64,000 nt of DNA from Closterium sp. Naga37s-1 (taxonomy: Eukaryota; Streptophyta; Zygnematophyceae; Desmidiales; Closteriaceae), in assembly GCA_947471745.1 (NCBI GenBank), contig CANJKZ010000929.1:1763501-1827500 (forward strand). Reading direction: 5' to 3'. Below the pieces are notes generated by a model. The model worked only from the letters and a program-made list of their open reading frames with translations, was not told where the DNA came from and did no database searches. The first letter of the stretch is position 1; each line of letters opens with the position of its first letter. Both the position numbers and the translations under genes were made by a program. This document shows, piece after piece, positions 23,011 through 33,744 of the stretch.

Positions 23011-23235
23011 CGAGCAGCTCCCTCACTGCGAACGATCGGCTGCTTCTCCTATACATCCAACCAAGTCGTCGGCATTGCCCAAGCGAGGGCGGGGCCAGCA
23101 CTCCACTCCCATTAACACTCCCTTGCCGCGCTCACGCTTGGGCCTCCAGCCCACACGGCAGTACTTCACGTCCTCGACGTGCACCTCTCAGACAGCACGC
23201 CGTCACCACACCAACCGTGCAAAAGGGCACGGCAC

Positions 23236-24720
23236 CTACTGCTGCACATCATTGTCGCCGTCGCCGACGTTGGCCAGGCAAACTGGACCGATGGCAACAG
23301 AGCACCGGTTGAAAGCCGGAAAATGCAGCGCCTTTGTCATGAATTCTGTCGGCTGCTCGGTGGTCGGGATGTACTTCAGCACGAACTTCCCACGCCTCAC
23401 AATGTGCTGCAGCCAGGCATAGCATCGCTCCATGTGCTTGAGGTTGCCCGTGAACCCCAAGCCCTCAGCGACCGTAATTGCCGACTTGTTGTCGACACGG
23501 AGGATGGTCGGCTTCCCAGCGTCGAGCAGCTTGAGTTCCGCAAGAAGGAAGCGGAGTCGGCGTCCCTCCTTGCCTGCATCCGTAAACGCCACGTACTCCG
23601 ACTCGGTCGATGACATTGTCGTGCACTTGATGCGCGAGCTCGACCAGGAGACAGCGGCCCCTCCGTAGACGAACACGTAGCCGCCCGTGCTCGTCCGGTT
23701 CTGCTTGTCGCCCGCGTCGTCGGCGCCCACGTAGCCGATCAACACTAGCGACCCTGGTCCACCGCCAAACTCCAGGGCGGTGTCGCGGATGTCTGCGAGG
23801 TAGGCGAGGCAACGGTCAACCTCGTGCCACTGCTGGTCGCTCCTCACCGTGAGGCCGCTCCCCAGCTTGCTACAGGCGTACGCGACGTCCGGCCTCGTTG
23901 TCGTCGCCGCGAACTGCAGTAAGCCAACCTTCTGCCAGTATTCCTCCTCCTCGCGCTCGTGGGCCTCCTCGTCGTCGAACGTCAACTCAGCGTAGGCGTC
24001 GACCAAGACCGGCGTCTTCGGGACTCGACCGCCCTGCTCCTCGTCGATGAAGCGCCTATGCAGCTTGTCGGCGTAGTTCTATTGGTGCAGCCATAGCTTC
24101 CTAGCCGGCCTGTCGCGCACGATCTCCAGCCCAAGGTACTTCACCATCGGCGAGATCTCGCGCAGCTCGAAGGTGGCCTCCAGCAGCTCCTTCAGCTCTT
24201 CCTAGCTCTTCTTCCAGCCAGCCCCCAGCAGCACTCCGTCGAGAGCTCTGTACCACATCAGCGGCGACTGCTTCAGCCCGTAGAGGCTCTTCAGCAGTTT
24301 ACACACCCGGCCGGTCCCATCGTCGAAGTAGTCCGGCTGGTACATGTAGAGCACCACGTCGAGCTTGCTCTGCAGGAAAGCATTCTTCATGTCGAGCTAC
24401 ATCAGGTTGAGGTCGAGGACGGCGACGATGCTGAGGAAGATCCTCAGCATGACGTAGCTGCTCACCGGCGAGTACGTCTCGTCGTAGTCGGCGCCGTACA
24501 CCTGTGTGAAGCCCTTCACGACCTAGCCTCGCCTTCTCGCGCTCGACAGTGTCTTCGATGCGGTACTTGGTTGTCAGCACCCACCGGTTCTTCATGATGC
24601 TCATTTCGCGTGGGCGTTCGACCAGCTCCCAAGTACCCATGCCGATGAGGCTGCGGATCTCCTCTTCCATGGCGGCCTTCACCGCCTCGCCCTTCCAGCT
24701 CGTCCTGCCATCCTCCTGCA
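23236..24720 (-). pseudogene. copia RT/RNase H remnant, active site deleted
   Basis: The minus-strand reading begins near 24700 with the RT start (AAMEEEIRSLIGMGTWELVE). It shifts frame near 24525, has TAG near 24400 inside the L-D-M-KNAFLQ block, continues through LKSLYGLKQSP and reaches TAG at 24202-24204. At that point the reading jumps from GAGWKKS straight to EELKELLEA: the roughly 40 residues that normally hold Y-V-D-D are absent. A further stop lies near 24077. The connection domain and RNase H follow, ending at 23236. The lineage differs from A/B, C and E1. No LTRs or target duplication were found. The upstream edge is joined in frame to an EGF-like exon (see findings). Confidence 0.88.
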
Positions 24721-25168
24721 GCACGTAGCCAGTGTAACACACACAGGTAGCCATCTTGTCACCGGGAGAGCATCAGCCGTTCGCGCCACAGTTCTGGATC
24801 TCACAGACACCTGCATGGGGGGAGAGGCAGAAAGCAGGGAAGAGGGGTGGAGGGGACATGTAAGTAGGAGAAATCACAGCAGCATACAGAATAGCGCACA
24901 GAATCACATGGAGTAGCACAGAGCAGTTTCATCACATACCTTTGCACGTCCTGCCATCGTCCTGCAACACGTAGCCAGTGCTACATTCACAAGATGCCAC
25001 TCCAGTAATGGTGTCCTTGTTGCACCGGCCGTTCACACCACAGTTCTGAATCTCGCAGGTGTCTGTGTGGGGGAGGGGTGGAGGAGAGAGGAGAGCAAAG
25101 GTGGAGAGAAGTCACCAAGAGGTAACTTGAGATATCTATTAGAAAAAAAAAACAAAACAAAAACAGCA

Positions 25169-25219
25169 CACACACACACACATACACACACACACACACA
25201 CACACATACACACACACAC
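25169..25219. repeat. (CA)n microsatellite
   Basis: Near-perfect CA dinucleotide repeat in the intron between EGF-like exons 10 and 11, with two T interruptions. Confidence 0.9.
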
Positions 25220-26104
25220 AAACTGTCACAGAATGAAGTGCACACTACAAGGGCACAACGCAGCTGGCGAACGCACCAGTGCCCGTTGCTGCCAAGGCGT
25301 ATCCAGTCTTGCACACGCAGGTCGCAAGGTTGCCATTCTTCACACAAGTGGAATTGGCATCAGAGCCCTGGCAGTTCTTGATGACGCACACATCTGACAC
25401 AAGGGGACGGCCCGGATCGAAAGAGAAGTGAGATGTCATAATAGGTCTTTGAGAACCATGTGAGCATTGGAATAAATCAACTTGCCGTGGATTCAGCACA
25501 GCAGCACATAGAAGCTCCTCAGCACAGGAGCACATACACAGAAAAGCGCACATGGAGTAGCACAGAGCAGTTACTTCACAAACCTTTGCACGTCCTCCCA
25601 TCCGTCTGCAGCACAAAGCCAGTGTCACACACACAAGACGCCACTCCAGTAATGGTGTCCTTGTTGCACTTGCAGTTCACACCACAGTTCTGGATCTCGC
25701 AGGTGTCAGTGTGGGGGACGGGTGGAGGAGAGAGGAGAGCAAAGGTGGAGAGAAGTCACCAAGATGTAGCTTGAGAGAGCAATGAGAAAAGGAAAGAAAG
25801 AAACGCACACGCAGACTTTGTCACACGCACAGAGTCAAGTCACACACACAGTCACAGAATGAAGTGCATGCTACAAGGGCACAACGCAGCTAGCGAACGC
25901 ACCAATGCATTTGGCGGTTGCTGCCATGGCGTATCCAGTCTTGCACACGCAGGTCGCAAGGTTGCCATTCTTCACACAAGTGGAATTGGCATCAGAGCCC
26001 TGGCAGTTCTTGATGATGCACACATCTGACACAAGGGGACGGACCAGATTGAAGGAGAAAGGAGATGTCATAATAGGTCTTTGAGAACAATGAGAGCAAT
26101 CAAA

Positions 26105-26232
26105 CATGAACACACACACACACACACGCACACGTACGCACACTCACGCACACACACACACACACGCAGACATACACTCACACATGAGCGTGTGTGCGCG
26201 CGCGCGCACACACACACACACACACACAATCA
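26105..26232. repeat. (CA)n / (CG)n microsatellite
   Basis: Mixed CA, CGCA and GCGC repeats in the intron upstream of EGF-like exon 8. It includes a short alternating GTGTGTGCGCGCGCGCACAC palindrome near 26190-26210. Confidence 0.85.
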
Positions 26233-26593
26233 CACACGAGATGGAGAGGGTTGAGCTGAAAGAGGCAAAGCGAGGTGGGATAAAAAGGTACGTTCGACAG
26301 AAGACTGAAACTAAGTACCAACGGAATGGGGAAGGGAATGAAGGAAGGGAAGAGGGGAGGAGGGAGAGAGAGAGTGATTGACTGTGAATTCAAGGCTAGT
26401 GGGAGCAAACCGAGAATTATTGCACGGCTAAAGGGAAAGATGATTCGTACCAACACAGGATGCCACGCCTTGAGCGTCCTTCACTCAAGTAGTACCGGCA
26501 CCACAGTTCTTGATGACGCACGTATCTGAAAGGAGGCATTGAGAGAAGTGATTAGAAGAGTATGGCACGAAAGAACATAATGCCTTGTAGGCA

Positions 26594-26701
26594 TCCACCA
26601 TGTACCATGTGCCATGTGCCATGTACCATGTGCCATGTGCCATGTACCATGTGCCATGTACCATGTGCCATGTGCCATGTACCATGTGCCATGTGCCATG
26701 T
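26594..26701. repeat. 10-bp CATGTGCCATGTACCATG minisatellite
   Basis: About ten copies of a 10-bp unit alternating CATGTGCCATG and CATGTACCATG, in the intron upstream of the shortened EGF exon 7. The unit is palindromic around CATG. Confidence 0.9.
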
Positions 26702-26805
26702 GGGGGAATGCAAGAAGAGCATAGAGAATGGTTCAACGCACACACCCTTGCGCCGGTGACAGCACAGCACGACACCCCTTTGAAAGATTTCTGCGGACAA
26801 CATAT

Positions 26806-27069
26806 GCACCAGTGCATGCGGGATTGAGCACGCACCAGTGCATGCGGGATTGAGCACGCATCAGTGCATGCGGGATTGAGCACGCACCAGTGCATGCGGG
26901 ATTGAGCACGCACCAGTGCATGCGGGATTGAGCACGCACCAGTGCATGCGGGATTGAGCACGCACCAGTGCATGCGAGATTGAGCACGCACCAGTGCATG
27001 CGGGATTGAGCACGCACCAGTGCATGCGGGATTGAGCACGCACCAGTGCATGCGGGATTGAGCACGCAC
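26806..27069 (-). repeat. 26-bp minisatellite copying a 5' splice site, ~10 copies
   Basis: The unit on the minus strand starts GTGCGTGCTCAATCCC and ends GCATGCACTG. The first copy begins exactly at the donor of EGF-like exon 6 (...CCCTG|GTGCGTGC at 27070/27069). Every later copy recreates ...CACTG|GTGCGTGC. Copies are nearly identical, so expansion is recent. Because 26 is not a multiple of three, use of different copies as donor would shift frame. Confidence 0.9.
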
Positions 27070-28822
27070 CAGGGCATGTGGAGGCGTCAGTCTGTAGAGC
27101 AAAGCCAACGTCGCAAACGCAAGACGCCACTCCAGCAGCGTTCTTGACGCACTTGCCGTTGACGCCACACTTCTTGAGCGCGCATGTGTCTGGGCGAGTG
27201 GAGAGCAGGCAGGGGGAACGTGTGGGGCGAGAGGGACACGACTAAGGGAGAGGCGCATGATCCACAGCAGCACTCACTTGATAGGCAAAAGCAGTCTAAA
27301 TGTACCAGCGCGAAAGGCATGGCACATGGTATGGTTACGGCATTCCCAAGGCATGGCACATGGCATCTGACCGGTGCATGTGACGCCATCAGCCTGCAGC
27401 GCGAAGCCAGTGTCACACACACAGGACGCCACTCCAGCTGCGCTCTTCACACACTTAGCATTAGCCCCACATTTCTTCAGAGCACACGTGTCTGCTAAGA
27501 GAAGGGTGGAAGGCACAGTGAGTGGGGAGGGCAAGTGACATGTGCGTGAAGGAAGGAAGCAGGAAGCCTTTCACGCTATGTAATCACACATCAGCTCAGC
27601 ACGTCCAAATCAACCATTGCGTGGCTTCTCGTAATCACACGTCAGCACATAACATACGCACCAGCACATGTAGTCTTGTCAGCCTGCAGCACGAAGCCAG
27701 TGTTGCACACGCAGGACGCCACTCCAGCACTGTCCTTGATGCACTTGCCGTTGACGCCACACGCCTTGAGTGCGCAGTTGTCTGGGGGGAGGGGAGGCAG
27801 AGTGGAGCGATTTGAGTGGAGATTAACAATAGATGAAGGGAATCGCTGACAAGCCTCAGTCTGAAATTATGACGCTCTAAGAGGGCTGTGGTGATGAGCA
27901 GCACTGGCCAGCAGCAGCACTCACCACAGCAGCATTGGCCAGCAGCAGCAGTGACTCACCAGCACAGCCGGTGGGGGTCATGGCGAATCCAACGTTGCAG
28001 ACGCAGCTGGCGACGCCCCTGTCCTTCACGCACACCGCATTGGCGCCGCAGCCCCGCCGCACACACGAGTCTGGCGGATGGAGATCACAGCGACATAAGA
28101 GAAAGGGAGGAGCCAGGAGGGCAAGGGCAGAGAGGAAATAGTGGGATGAGGACGAAAACAGGAGATGAAAGTTAGGTGAGATGGAGCATGCACACGTGGA
28201 GCAACGAGACGTGACGTGACGTGACGTGACATGTGAGGGATCCGTCTGACAACCTGGGATGGTTCAAGACAAGAGTGGAGTAAGGCGGAGAGAATGGAGC
28301 ATGGATGGGCACGGTGAATCAAAAGGAACGGCGCGAGGAGCGGTGAGAGGTGAGCAATGAGCGGTGAATGGGAGGAGTGCCAAGAGTGGTGAGTCCGTCG
28401 CACCCTTTGAGGGATTGAGGGCACGTAGACGGGCAAGGGTGCGTTTGAGGCGGTGGCAGTCATGTGATGTGAGGCAGGCGGGTGACTTACGGTCAGCGGC
28501 GGTGCTTGAAGCAGCTGTCAGCAGGCCGTGCGAATGGCGAATGGCAGCAGCCCTGGGCGCACAGGCTGAGCGCGCATGGGGGAGAGAGGGGGGAAAGGGG
28601 AAGAACGAGAATGGGATGAGAAGGGAAGGAGGCTTAAGGGGAAGGGGTGAATGGGGAAGCGGGAATGTGGGGAAGAGGGCGGAAGGGGGAAGGGGGAACG
28701 GGAGGAGGAGGGAGAGGCTGAAAGCAGATTCGAGAGCACGAGGGCGTACATGAGAGCATGAGAGCAGCCAGTGCAGCGAGCACGAGGCTCCGCACAGCCG
28801 TGCCGTGGGAATGCGAACCCAT
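27070..28822 (-). CDS. secreted EGF-like repeat protein, 5' exons 1-6
   Basis: The gene model rests on splice signals and phase. Exon 1 (28750-28822) encodes 24 residues with a hydrophobic core (SLVLAALAALMLS), a signal peptide. Exon 2 is 28491-28514 (24 nt, donor GTAAGT). Exons 3-6 are 27960-28070, 27662-27781, 27372-27491 and 27070-27189. Each of exons 3-6 is 111 or 120 nt, begins after CAG in phase 1 and ends with one base of the next codon, so all are symmetric 1-1 exons. Each encodes one EGF-like unit with six Cys (C-X4-5-C-X4-5-C-X6-8-C-V-C-X11-12-C), for example SCVCDTGFALQADG. Proteins of this kind are extracellular or membrane-attached; the ligand is unknown. The open frame is intact throughout these exons. 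The product continues into the decayed exons at 24700-26525. Confidence 0.8.
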
Positions 28823-28960
28823 GGCAATCAACAGGTGTGGCGAGACGGGCTGGAAGGACCATCGGCAGCAGTGCTGCCAGAGGTGATGCGCGGATGAGAG
28901 GCGGCGATGAGCCTCCGAGGGCTCACTCGTGGCGTGGCGTTTGACGAGAGGAGTGGAAGG

Positions 28961-29090
28961 AGAGGCGATGAGTGGAAGTGAGAGGCGATGAGTGGAAGTG
29001 AGAGGCGATGAGTGGAAGTGAGAGGCGATGAGTGGAAGTGAGAGGCGATGAGTGGAAGTGAGAGGCGATGAGTGGAAGTGAGAGGCGATG
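28961..29090. repeat. 20-bp minisatellite upstream of the EGF-like gene
   Basis: Six nearly perfect copies of GATGAGTGGAAGTGAGAGGC, starting about 140 bp upstream of the start codon of the EGF-like gene (28822). It could affect the promoter or 5' leader, but nothing in the sequence shows that directly. Confidence 0.9.
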
Positions 29091-29099
29091 ACATCGGAA

Positions 29100-29849
29100 A
29101 AATGTCCGCCCAGTTTGGGGCGGTTGACAGTCGAGGAGGTGAAGCAGCGTGGGAGTTGATGGTCGTGTACCCAGTGCCTAGTTAACGAGGTAGTCATCTA
29201 CCCAAAACTGGTGGTTCCGTCAACGGTGGTTGACAATCACATTTCGGTGAGAAGGTAGGTACAGTCGGGCGGTGGTTCACGCAGCAACCACGCTTGGATT
29301 CTGCAGGTTGCGGTCGTTTTACGACAGGGTCGTCAACCACATCAGCTCAATGTGTGATGTTCGGTTGGCCACGTGGACTGTAGGAACAGCTTCGATTGTG
29401 GTACACACCATTGCAACGAACAGTTGGGAACAGTGTACGATATGGTTACCTGAGTAACAAATGTCAAATTGTAACTATATAAATTAAATGTTCTGCCCTG
29501 TACAAAGTAATTATATTTATACGTAAAAAGTGCGCATCGATATAATCATGGTTTGGACGTGTGAAATGATGTGCTTGTATGCGGCAATTATCTACACATT
29601 TTAAATCATTGCTACAAAACACAGAAACAATATTTAGAGCAATAAATTTCTAGCTGATTAAAATTGGCAAAACTAGAAGAGCTACCTTACATTATGTAAA
29701 AGCTGCATAATATCATTGACAACTTCACTAATCACACATTGTTAACAGGAGGCCAGGGGGTTGGAACGACCCCAGAGGGGAAGAAAAACAGCTCATAGCC
29801 CTCAATCAAAATCCTAACCTTCCCAACACCCATCTCAAACCCCATGGGC
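29100..29849. other. intergenic, AT-rich, nothing recognised
   Basis: No coding, RNA or repeat feature could be supported. GC content drops sharply from about 29450, in contrast to both neighbours. Confidence 0.6.
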
Positions 29850-32619
29850 TCATCGATCTTGAAGGGTTTCCTTCAGCCATGCCGCAACCACCCTCGTCTT
29901 GGCATGCACATTGTTGCGGTTGTTGGTCTCGTTGTTGTCAAGTGATGCATAGCCCTTCTTGCCCTTGTGATTCTCCAATGGCCATTCGACCTACCACCAA
30001 TGAACTCGTTATTCGTTAAAAACAATGCTGCCAGGGATTAACAATATAGATAAGATCACAAGCGACTTCTTACCACGTTGCACAGATAGCCGACTGCAGG
30101 AATCTTAACTGCAAACATGTTGCACCGGGCACTGACGAATGCCTTCTTGACTGCCAGCTCAAAGCCCGCATTCGCAAAAGGTCGGCCCTGAGCAGAGCAG
30201 TGCCAGTCGTAGCCATACTTTGCTGCAGAGGTAAAACGATGGCAATCAGATATGGGAGCTATAGCATACCAGCAAGGTGTGAAGGTTTCAACCGAACAGA
30301 ATACTCACGATGTTTAAACTTCTCGACCCACTCCTTCTCATCACGCGCCTGTGTTGGAATGATGCCACCAACCTTCAAGAGGAACCACTTTTCCTTGTTA
30401 ATGACGCCACCAGCACCCCACGCCCAGAGCTTGATCGGCTTGTTCATGTTCGCACGTTTGCAGCCAATCACCTTCAGCGCCCGTTCAATGCGCTTGTTGT
30501 TCCCGCCCATGAAGAGGTAGTACTCATCTTGTGTGGTCCCCTCAGCTATGTACTTGCGCACCAAATGCGGCTGGAACTCTTCCCACAGTGGATAGAACTC
30601 CATGTCTCCTGCAGGGGCAAGAGTGATGAGCCAGGCAAAGGTTTTACCCACCATTTCCTGACAATCAACACAAAAAAGCAGACGGAAGGGGGGTTACATT
30701 GAGGCACCAGACATGCTTTACACGTGATCATGGAATGTACTTTGAATAGAACAGAGGGTAGAGGGAGAGGGGACGAGGGCGGGAAGCAGGGGGGAAGGTA
30801 GGGGGCGGGATTCAAGAAACAAGAGCAGCTACGACAGCGCACGGCATAAAATACATTCCACTAAAATCACATCGAGAGTAATTATACTCACATCGAACGC
30901 ATCATCGCTGCTGAGCGATGACGGAATGATCGGGTTTAAGGCACCGTCCTTACGGACGTTCTCCATTCGGACATGTGGGTCAGAAGGGTCCCGAACCGCA
31001 TCCACGTCCGTGCTCGTTCCAGCAACTTCCGCGGAAAGCTGTCGCTGCATCGACTCCAGCTGCACTTTCAGACGGCCACCGTTCAGCCTCCACCGTCTTG
31101 ATCTTGGTCCTTGCCTCCTGCAGCTGAGCTTGAAGCACAGACACCGTGTTCTGCAGGTCACGTAGTTGCGCCTCCAGTTGTCGTGCTTCCCTGAAATGGT
31201 GCGCACCAGCAACTAAAAGATACGCACGGGGGATAACACGCACCGACACACGTATTCACAACATGGAGTTATAATTAGGGAGACTCTTAACCAACGGTAT
31301 AGGGGCAGTGAACAAGTTAAGCATGCAAACAGCTATACGGAATGCTCTTGAAGATAACACGAAGGGAGGGAGGGGCCGAGTGCGGGCGGGGGGGAGAGAG
31401 GTTCGAAGAGATTCACAACGTATTCACGAAATGACCAGGGGTAAAGTGCATCGTTACCTTGCGACCGTTCACGCCTTGCGGGTGCTGCCGTTTCATTCTG
31501 ATGCGACGTGGGTGTCGCCTTATCCGTCTGGCGAACCTCCGCTGCGCGCAACTCCGCTGAGCGCAACTCCGCTGCCCGCGCCTCTGCTGCGCGCACCTCC
31601 GATGCGCGAAGCTCCGCGGCGCGAAGCTCTGCTGCACGCATCTCCGATGCGCACAACTCCGCTGCGCGAACCTCCGCTTCGCGCAACTCTGCATCAGTTC
31701 CCGCTTGAGCACCGACAGCATCATCCGCATCGTCGTCGTTGAGCTCGTCGTCATCGCTACAAGCCTCAATGCCGAAATCGCCGAACGGAATCGCGCCTCC
31801 CTCCTCAGCGGCCTCCATGACTGCTGTCATCATCGGACCCGGAGCGTACACCCCGGCAGCAGAGGCGGGTGCAGGGAGAGCTCGGGTAGCGGCCTCAGGT
31901 GCACTGCAGACTACGCCACCAGCGAGAGGAGCGGCCTCACGAGCACTGCAGCCTACGCCGCCAGCGAGAGGAGCGGCCTCACGAGCACTGCAGCCTACGC
32001 CGCCAGCGAGAGGAGCGGCCTCACGAGCACTGCAGCCTCCGCCGCCAGCGAGAGGAGCGGCCTCACGTGCACTGCAGCCGACGCCGCCAGCGAGAGGAGC
32101 AGCCTCACGTGCACTGCAGCCTACGCCCCCAGCGAGAGGAGCGGCTTCGGGTGCACTGCAGGCAACGCCACCAGCGGCGTTATTGAGATCCTCAGATGCG
32201 AGAGCCAGTGTAGGCGAGACCGCGACTCCAGTATCGGCAGGGGAGGGTTCGCCGGCGGAATCAGGGGCAGCGGAGGTTGCGCCAGCGGGAGTTTTGCCAT
32301 TCGAAGAGTTAGCACGACCGCGCCCTGCTCCGCCACGTTTGCTCTGCCGGCCTCCCCGACGGACTGGAGGCGCTACCTAAGCAGCTTCCTGAACACCGTG
32401 CAAGGTGTTGACAGCTCCTTTCTTGCTTGCAGCCTCCTTAGCTAGCAGTTTACGCCTCTTGATCTCCTGCATAAGAACATCATCGTCGAGCTGAGATAGA
32501 GCTGAGGGATCTAGAAGATTGAGGTTGGAAAGAGGGTGGGGTAAGGTGACCCCAGCTGCATCGGCTGTAACTCTTTTGCTGTTGCCTGCCCAAGAGAAGT
32601 TTCCCCCGCTTGCTGCCAT
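29850..32619 (-). pseudogene. unrecognised five-exon coiled-coil protein, with a nonsense codon
   Basis: The exons are 31458-32619, 30893-31190, 30309-30657, 30074-30222 and 29850-29990 (stop TGA), all with GT-AG borders. Phases agree for the exon 2-3, 3-4 and 4-5 joins. Exon 1 opens at ATG 32619, carries TAG at 32377-32379 and continues in frame through a Gly/Ala/Pro part with 14-residue repeats (31900-32170). An acidic stretch and an Ala-Glu-Arg helix of AELRAAEVR units follow. Exon 2 has heptad-like coiled coil (LEAQLRDLQNTVSVLQAQL) in one frame and the downstream part in another, so a one-base shift must lie near 31075, or in the exon 1-2 join. Exons 3-5 encode a compact domain with KLWAWGAGG and KEWVEK that I do not recognise. 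It follows the Plavaka transposase on the same strand and could be a partner gene of that transposon or a host gene. Confidence 0.55.
31900..32170. repeat. 42-bp in-frame coding repeat
   Basis: Six to seven copies of a 42-bp unit that encodes a 14-residue repeat (AAPLAGGVGCSARE) on the minus strand in exon 1 of the unrecognised gene. The unit keeps the frame. Each copy adds one Cys. Confidence 0.9.
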
Positions 32620-32699
32620 TCTGATGTGGAGATCGATGGTTCACGATGACTTTAGAGTACCGCTTGGAGTAATTGTGATAAAACACACAGTTTTTTAAA

Positions 32700-33567
32700 T
32701 ATATTTAGCATGGTAGGGGCTTCCATGCTTTGCCTACTGTGAATGGTTCCGTACGAGCAAAACCTTCATATCCCACCTTCCCAAAGTATTATACTTAACA
32801 AAAACTCGATGTTGGCGGAAACGACAAAACTTAAAGAGTTGGAAACACGACTGTCGCGTTTCCTGATACGGACTCACATCGCAAGAGACATTGAATATAA
32901 AAAAAAACAAGCAGTCTTTCGGAATGTAGACCTTGCACCCTTAATAATAAAATGGGTTCGAAACTGAATGGTTTCCCTAAGCAGCTTCTGTCAAAACGTG
33001 AGCGGAGTAGCAAGTAAAGAAGTAATGCAAAAAACTAACCCCTATGACAAAGGCCCGCACAGGACGTGAACCGCGAGATGACGCGGTCAAGCCGATCGGG
33101 TTTTTTTTTCCTTCAAGTGCCCTACAGTCAAACCGTCTGTAACATCATGGGTCCTGGAGTCCTTGCCAAGCACAGCTGTGCAGAAGATGCGATGAGGTCC
33201 CACGTGTGCGACACGCACTGTACAAAGGAATGGTCGAAAATGTTTGGAAACATCCAGATGCCTCGCAAAGTTGCTTGACGTGCTGCCAGCGCATCACGTG
33301 ATACATTGCATCAGGTGAAACAGCGCCTTGCTGTATCACCACGATACCCAACCCATGACTTCCGCAAAACCACACCTGCACTGGAACGATCCAGCGCGAC
33401 ACCGCCAGCAGCGCAGGTGCGTGACACAGTGAGGTTCGATGTCTGTACACCCGTTGCATTCGTCGGTCGCGTGAGGCCACTGTCCTTTCAACGACAATGA
33501 CTCAATAACGGAGTGTTGCGATGTAAACGCTGGGGAAAGTTGTGCTAATAAATATTTACAAACAAAC
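32700..33567. other. intergenic, nothing recognised
   Basis: AT-rich around 32690-32960, with no supported gene on either strand. It separates the transposase (33745) from the unrecognised gene (32619). Confidence 0.55.
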
Positions 33568-33591
33568 CCATGAAGGGCTTACCCTTCATGG
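33568..33591. repeat. perfect hairpin, 10-bp stem
   Basis: CCATGAAGGG - CTTA - CCCTTCATGG. It lies 150 bp past the stop codon of the Plavaka transposase and could mark RNA 3'-end processing or a transposon sub-end. Confidence 0.85.
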
Positions 33592-33599
33592 CAAATGTT

Positions 33600-33620
33600 G
33601 TTGACAAGGCATTTGTCAAC
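33600..33620. repeat. perfect hairpin, 8-bp stem
   Basis: GTTGACAA - GGCAT - TTGTCAAC, eight bases after the hairpin at 33568-33591. Confidence 0.85.
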
Positions 33621-33744
33621 GAGACCAAGGATTGGAGAGTCACCATGCAAACCTATTAACCAGCCACTTGTCTGCGTTTTTGTCTGGCCGCACCAACTGA
33701 ACCGCTCGCTTGTTACTATTAATACTAATCACTCGATACCTCTG

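Larger units (their letters stand above)
24700..26525 (-). pseudogene. EGF-like repeat gene, decayed 3' exons 7-12
   Basis: Six more EGF-like exons lie on the same strand: 26451-26525, 25903-26025, 25584-25706, 25277-25393, 24940-25062 and about 24700-24811. Lengths remain multiples of three and phase 1-1. Exon 7 is shortened to 75 nt and has TGA in place of a Cys codon. The pair 8+9 (with introns) is a segmental duplicate of 10+11, offset by about 640 bp. Exon 9 has lost its acceptor: CACACTG stands where its twin has CACACAG. Exon 10 lacks the last Cys found in exon 8. Exon 12 carries TGA after NCGANG and runs straight into the copia remnant. Either the gene now ends earlier or this half is dead. 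Confidence 0.8.

Noticed and set aside
21429-24720. Reading the LTR-like unit at 21296-21428 as the 3' LTR of the RT/RNase H remnant
   Set aside because: There is no polypurine tract beside it. The remnant belongs to another copia lineage, and the near-matching 5-bp flanks fit a solo LTR better.
26806-27069. CRISPR-like array
   Set aside because: Repeats are contiguous with no unique spacers, and the context is a eukaryotic intron. The same holds for the other tandem arrays.
26481-27273. Open frame over the CATG and 26-bp repeats as part of the EGF protein
   Set aside because: Splice borders with consistent phase place these repeats in introns; the open frame follows from repeat composition.
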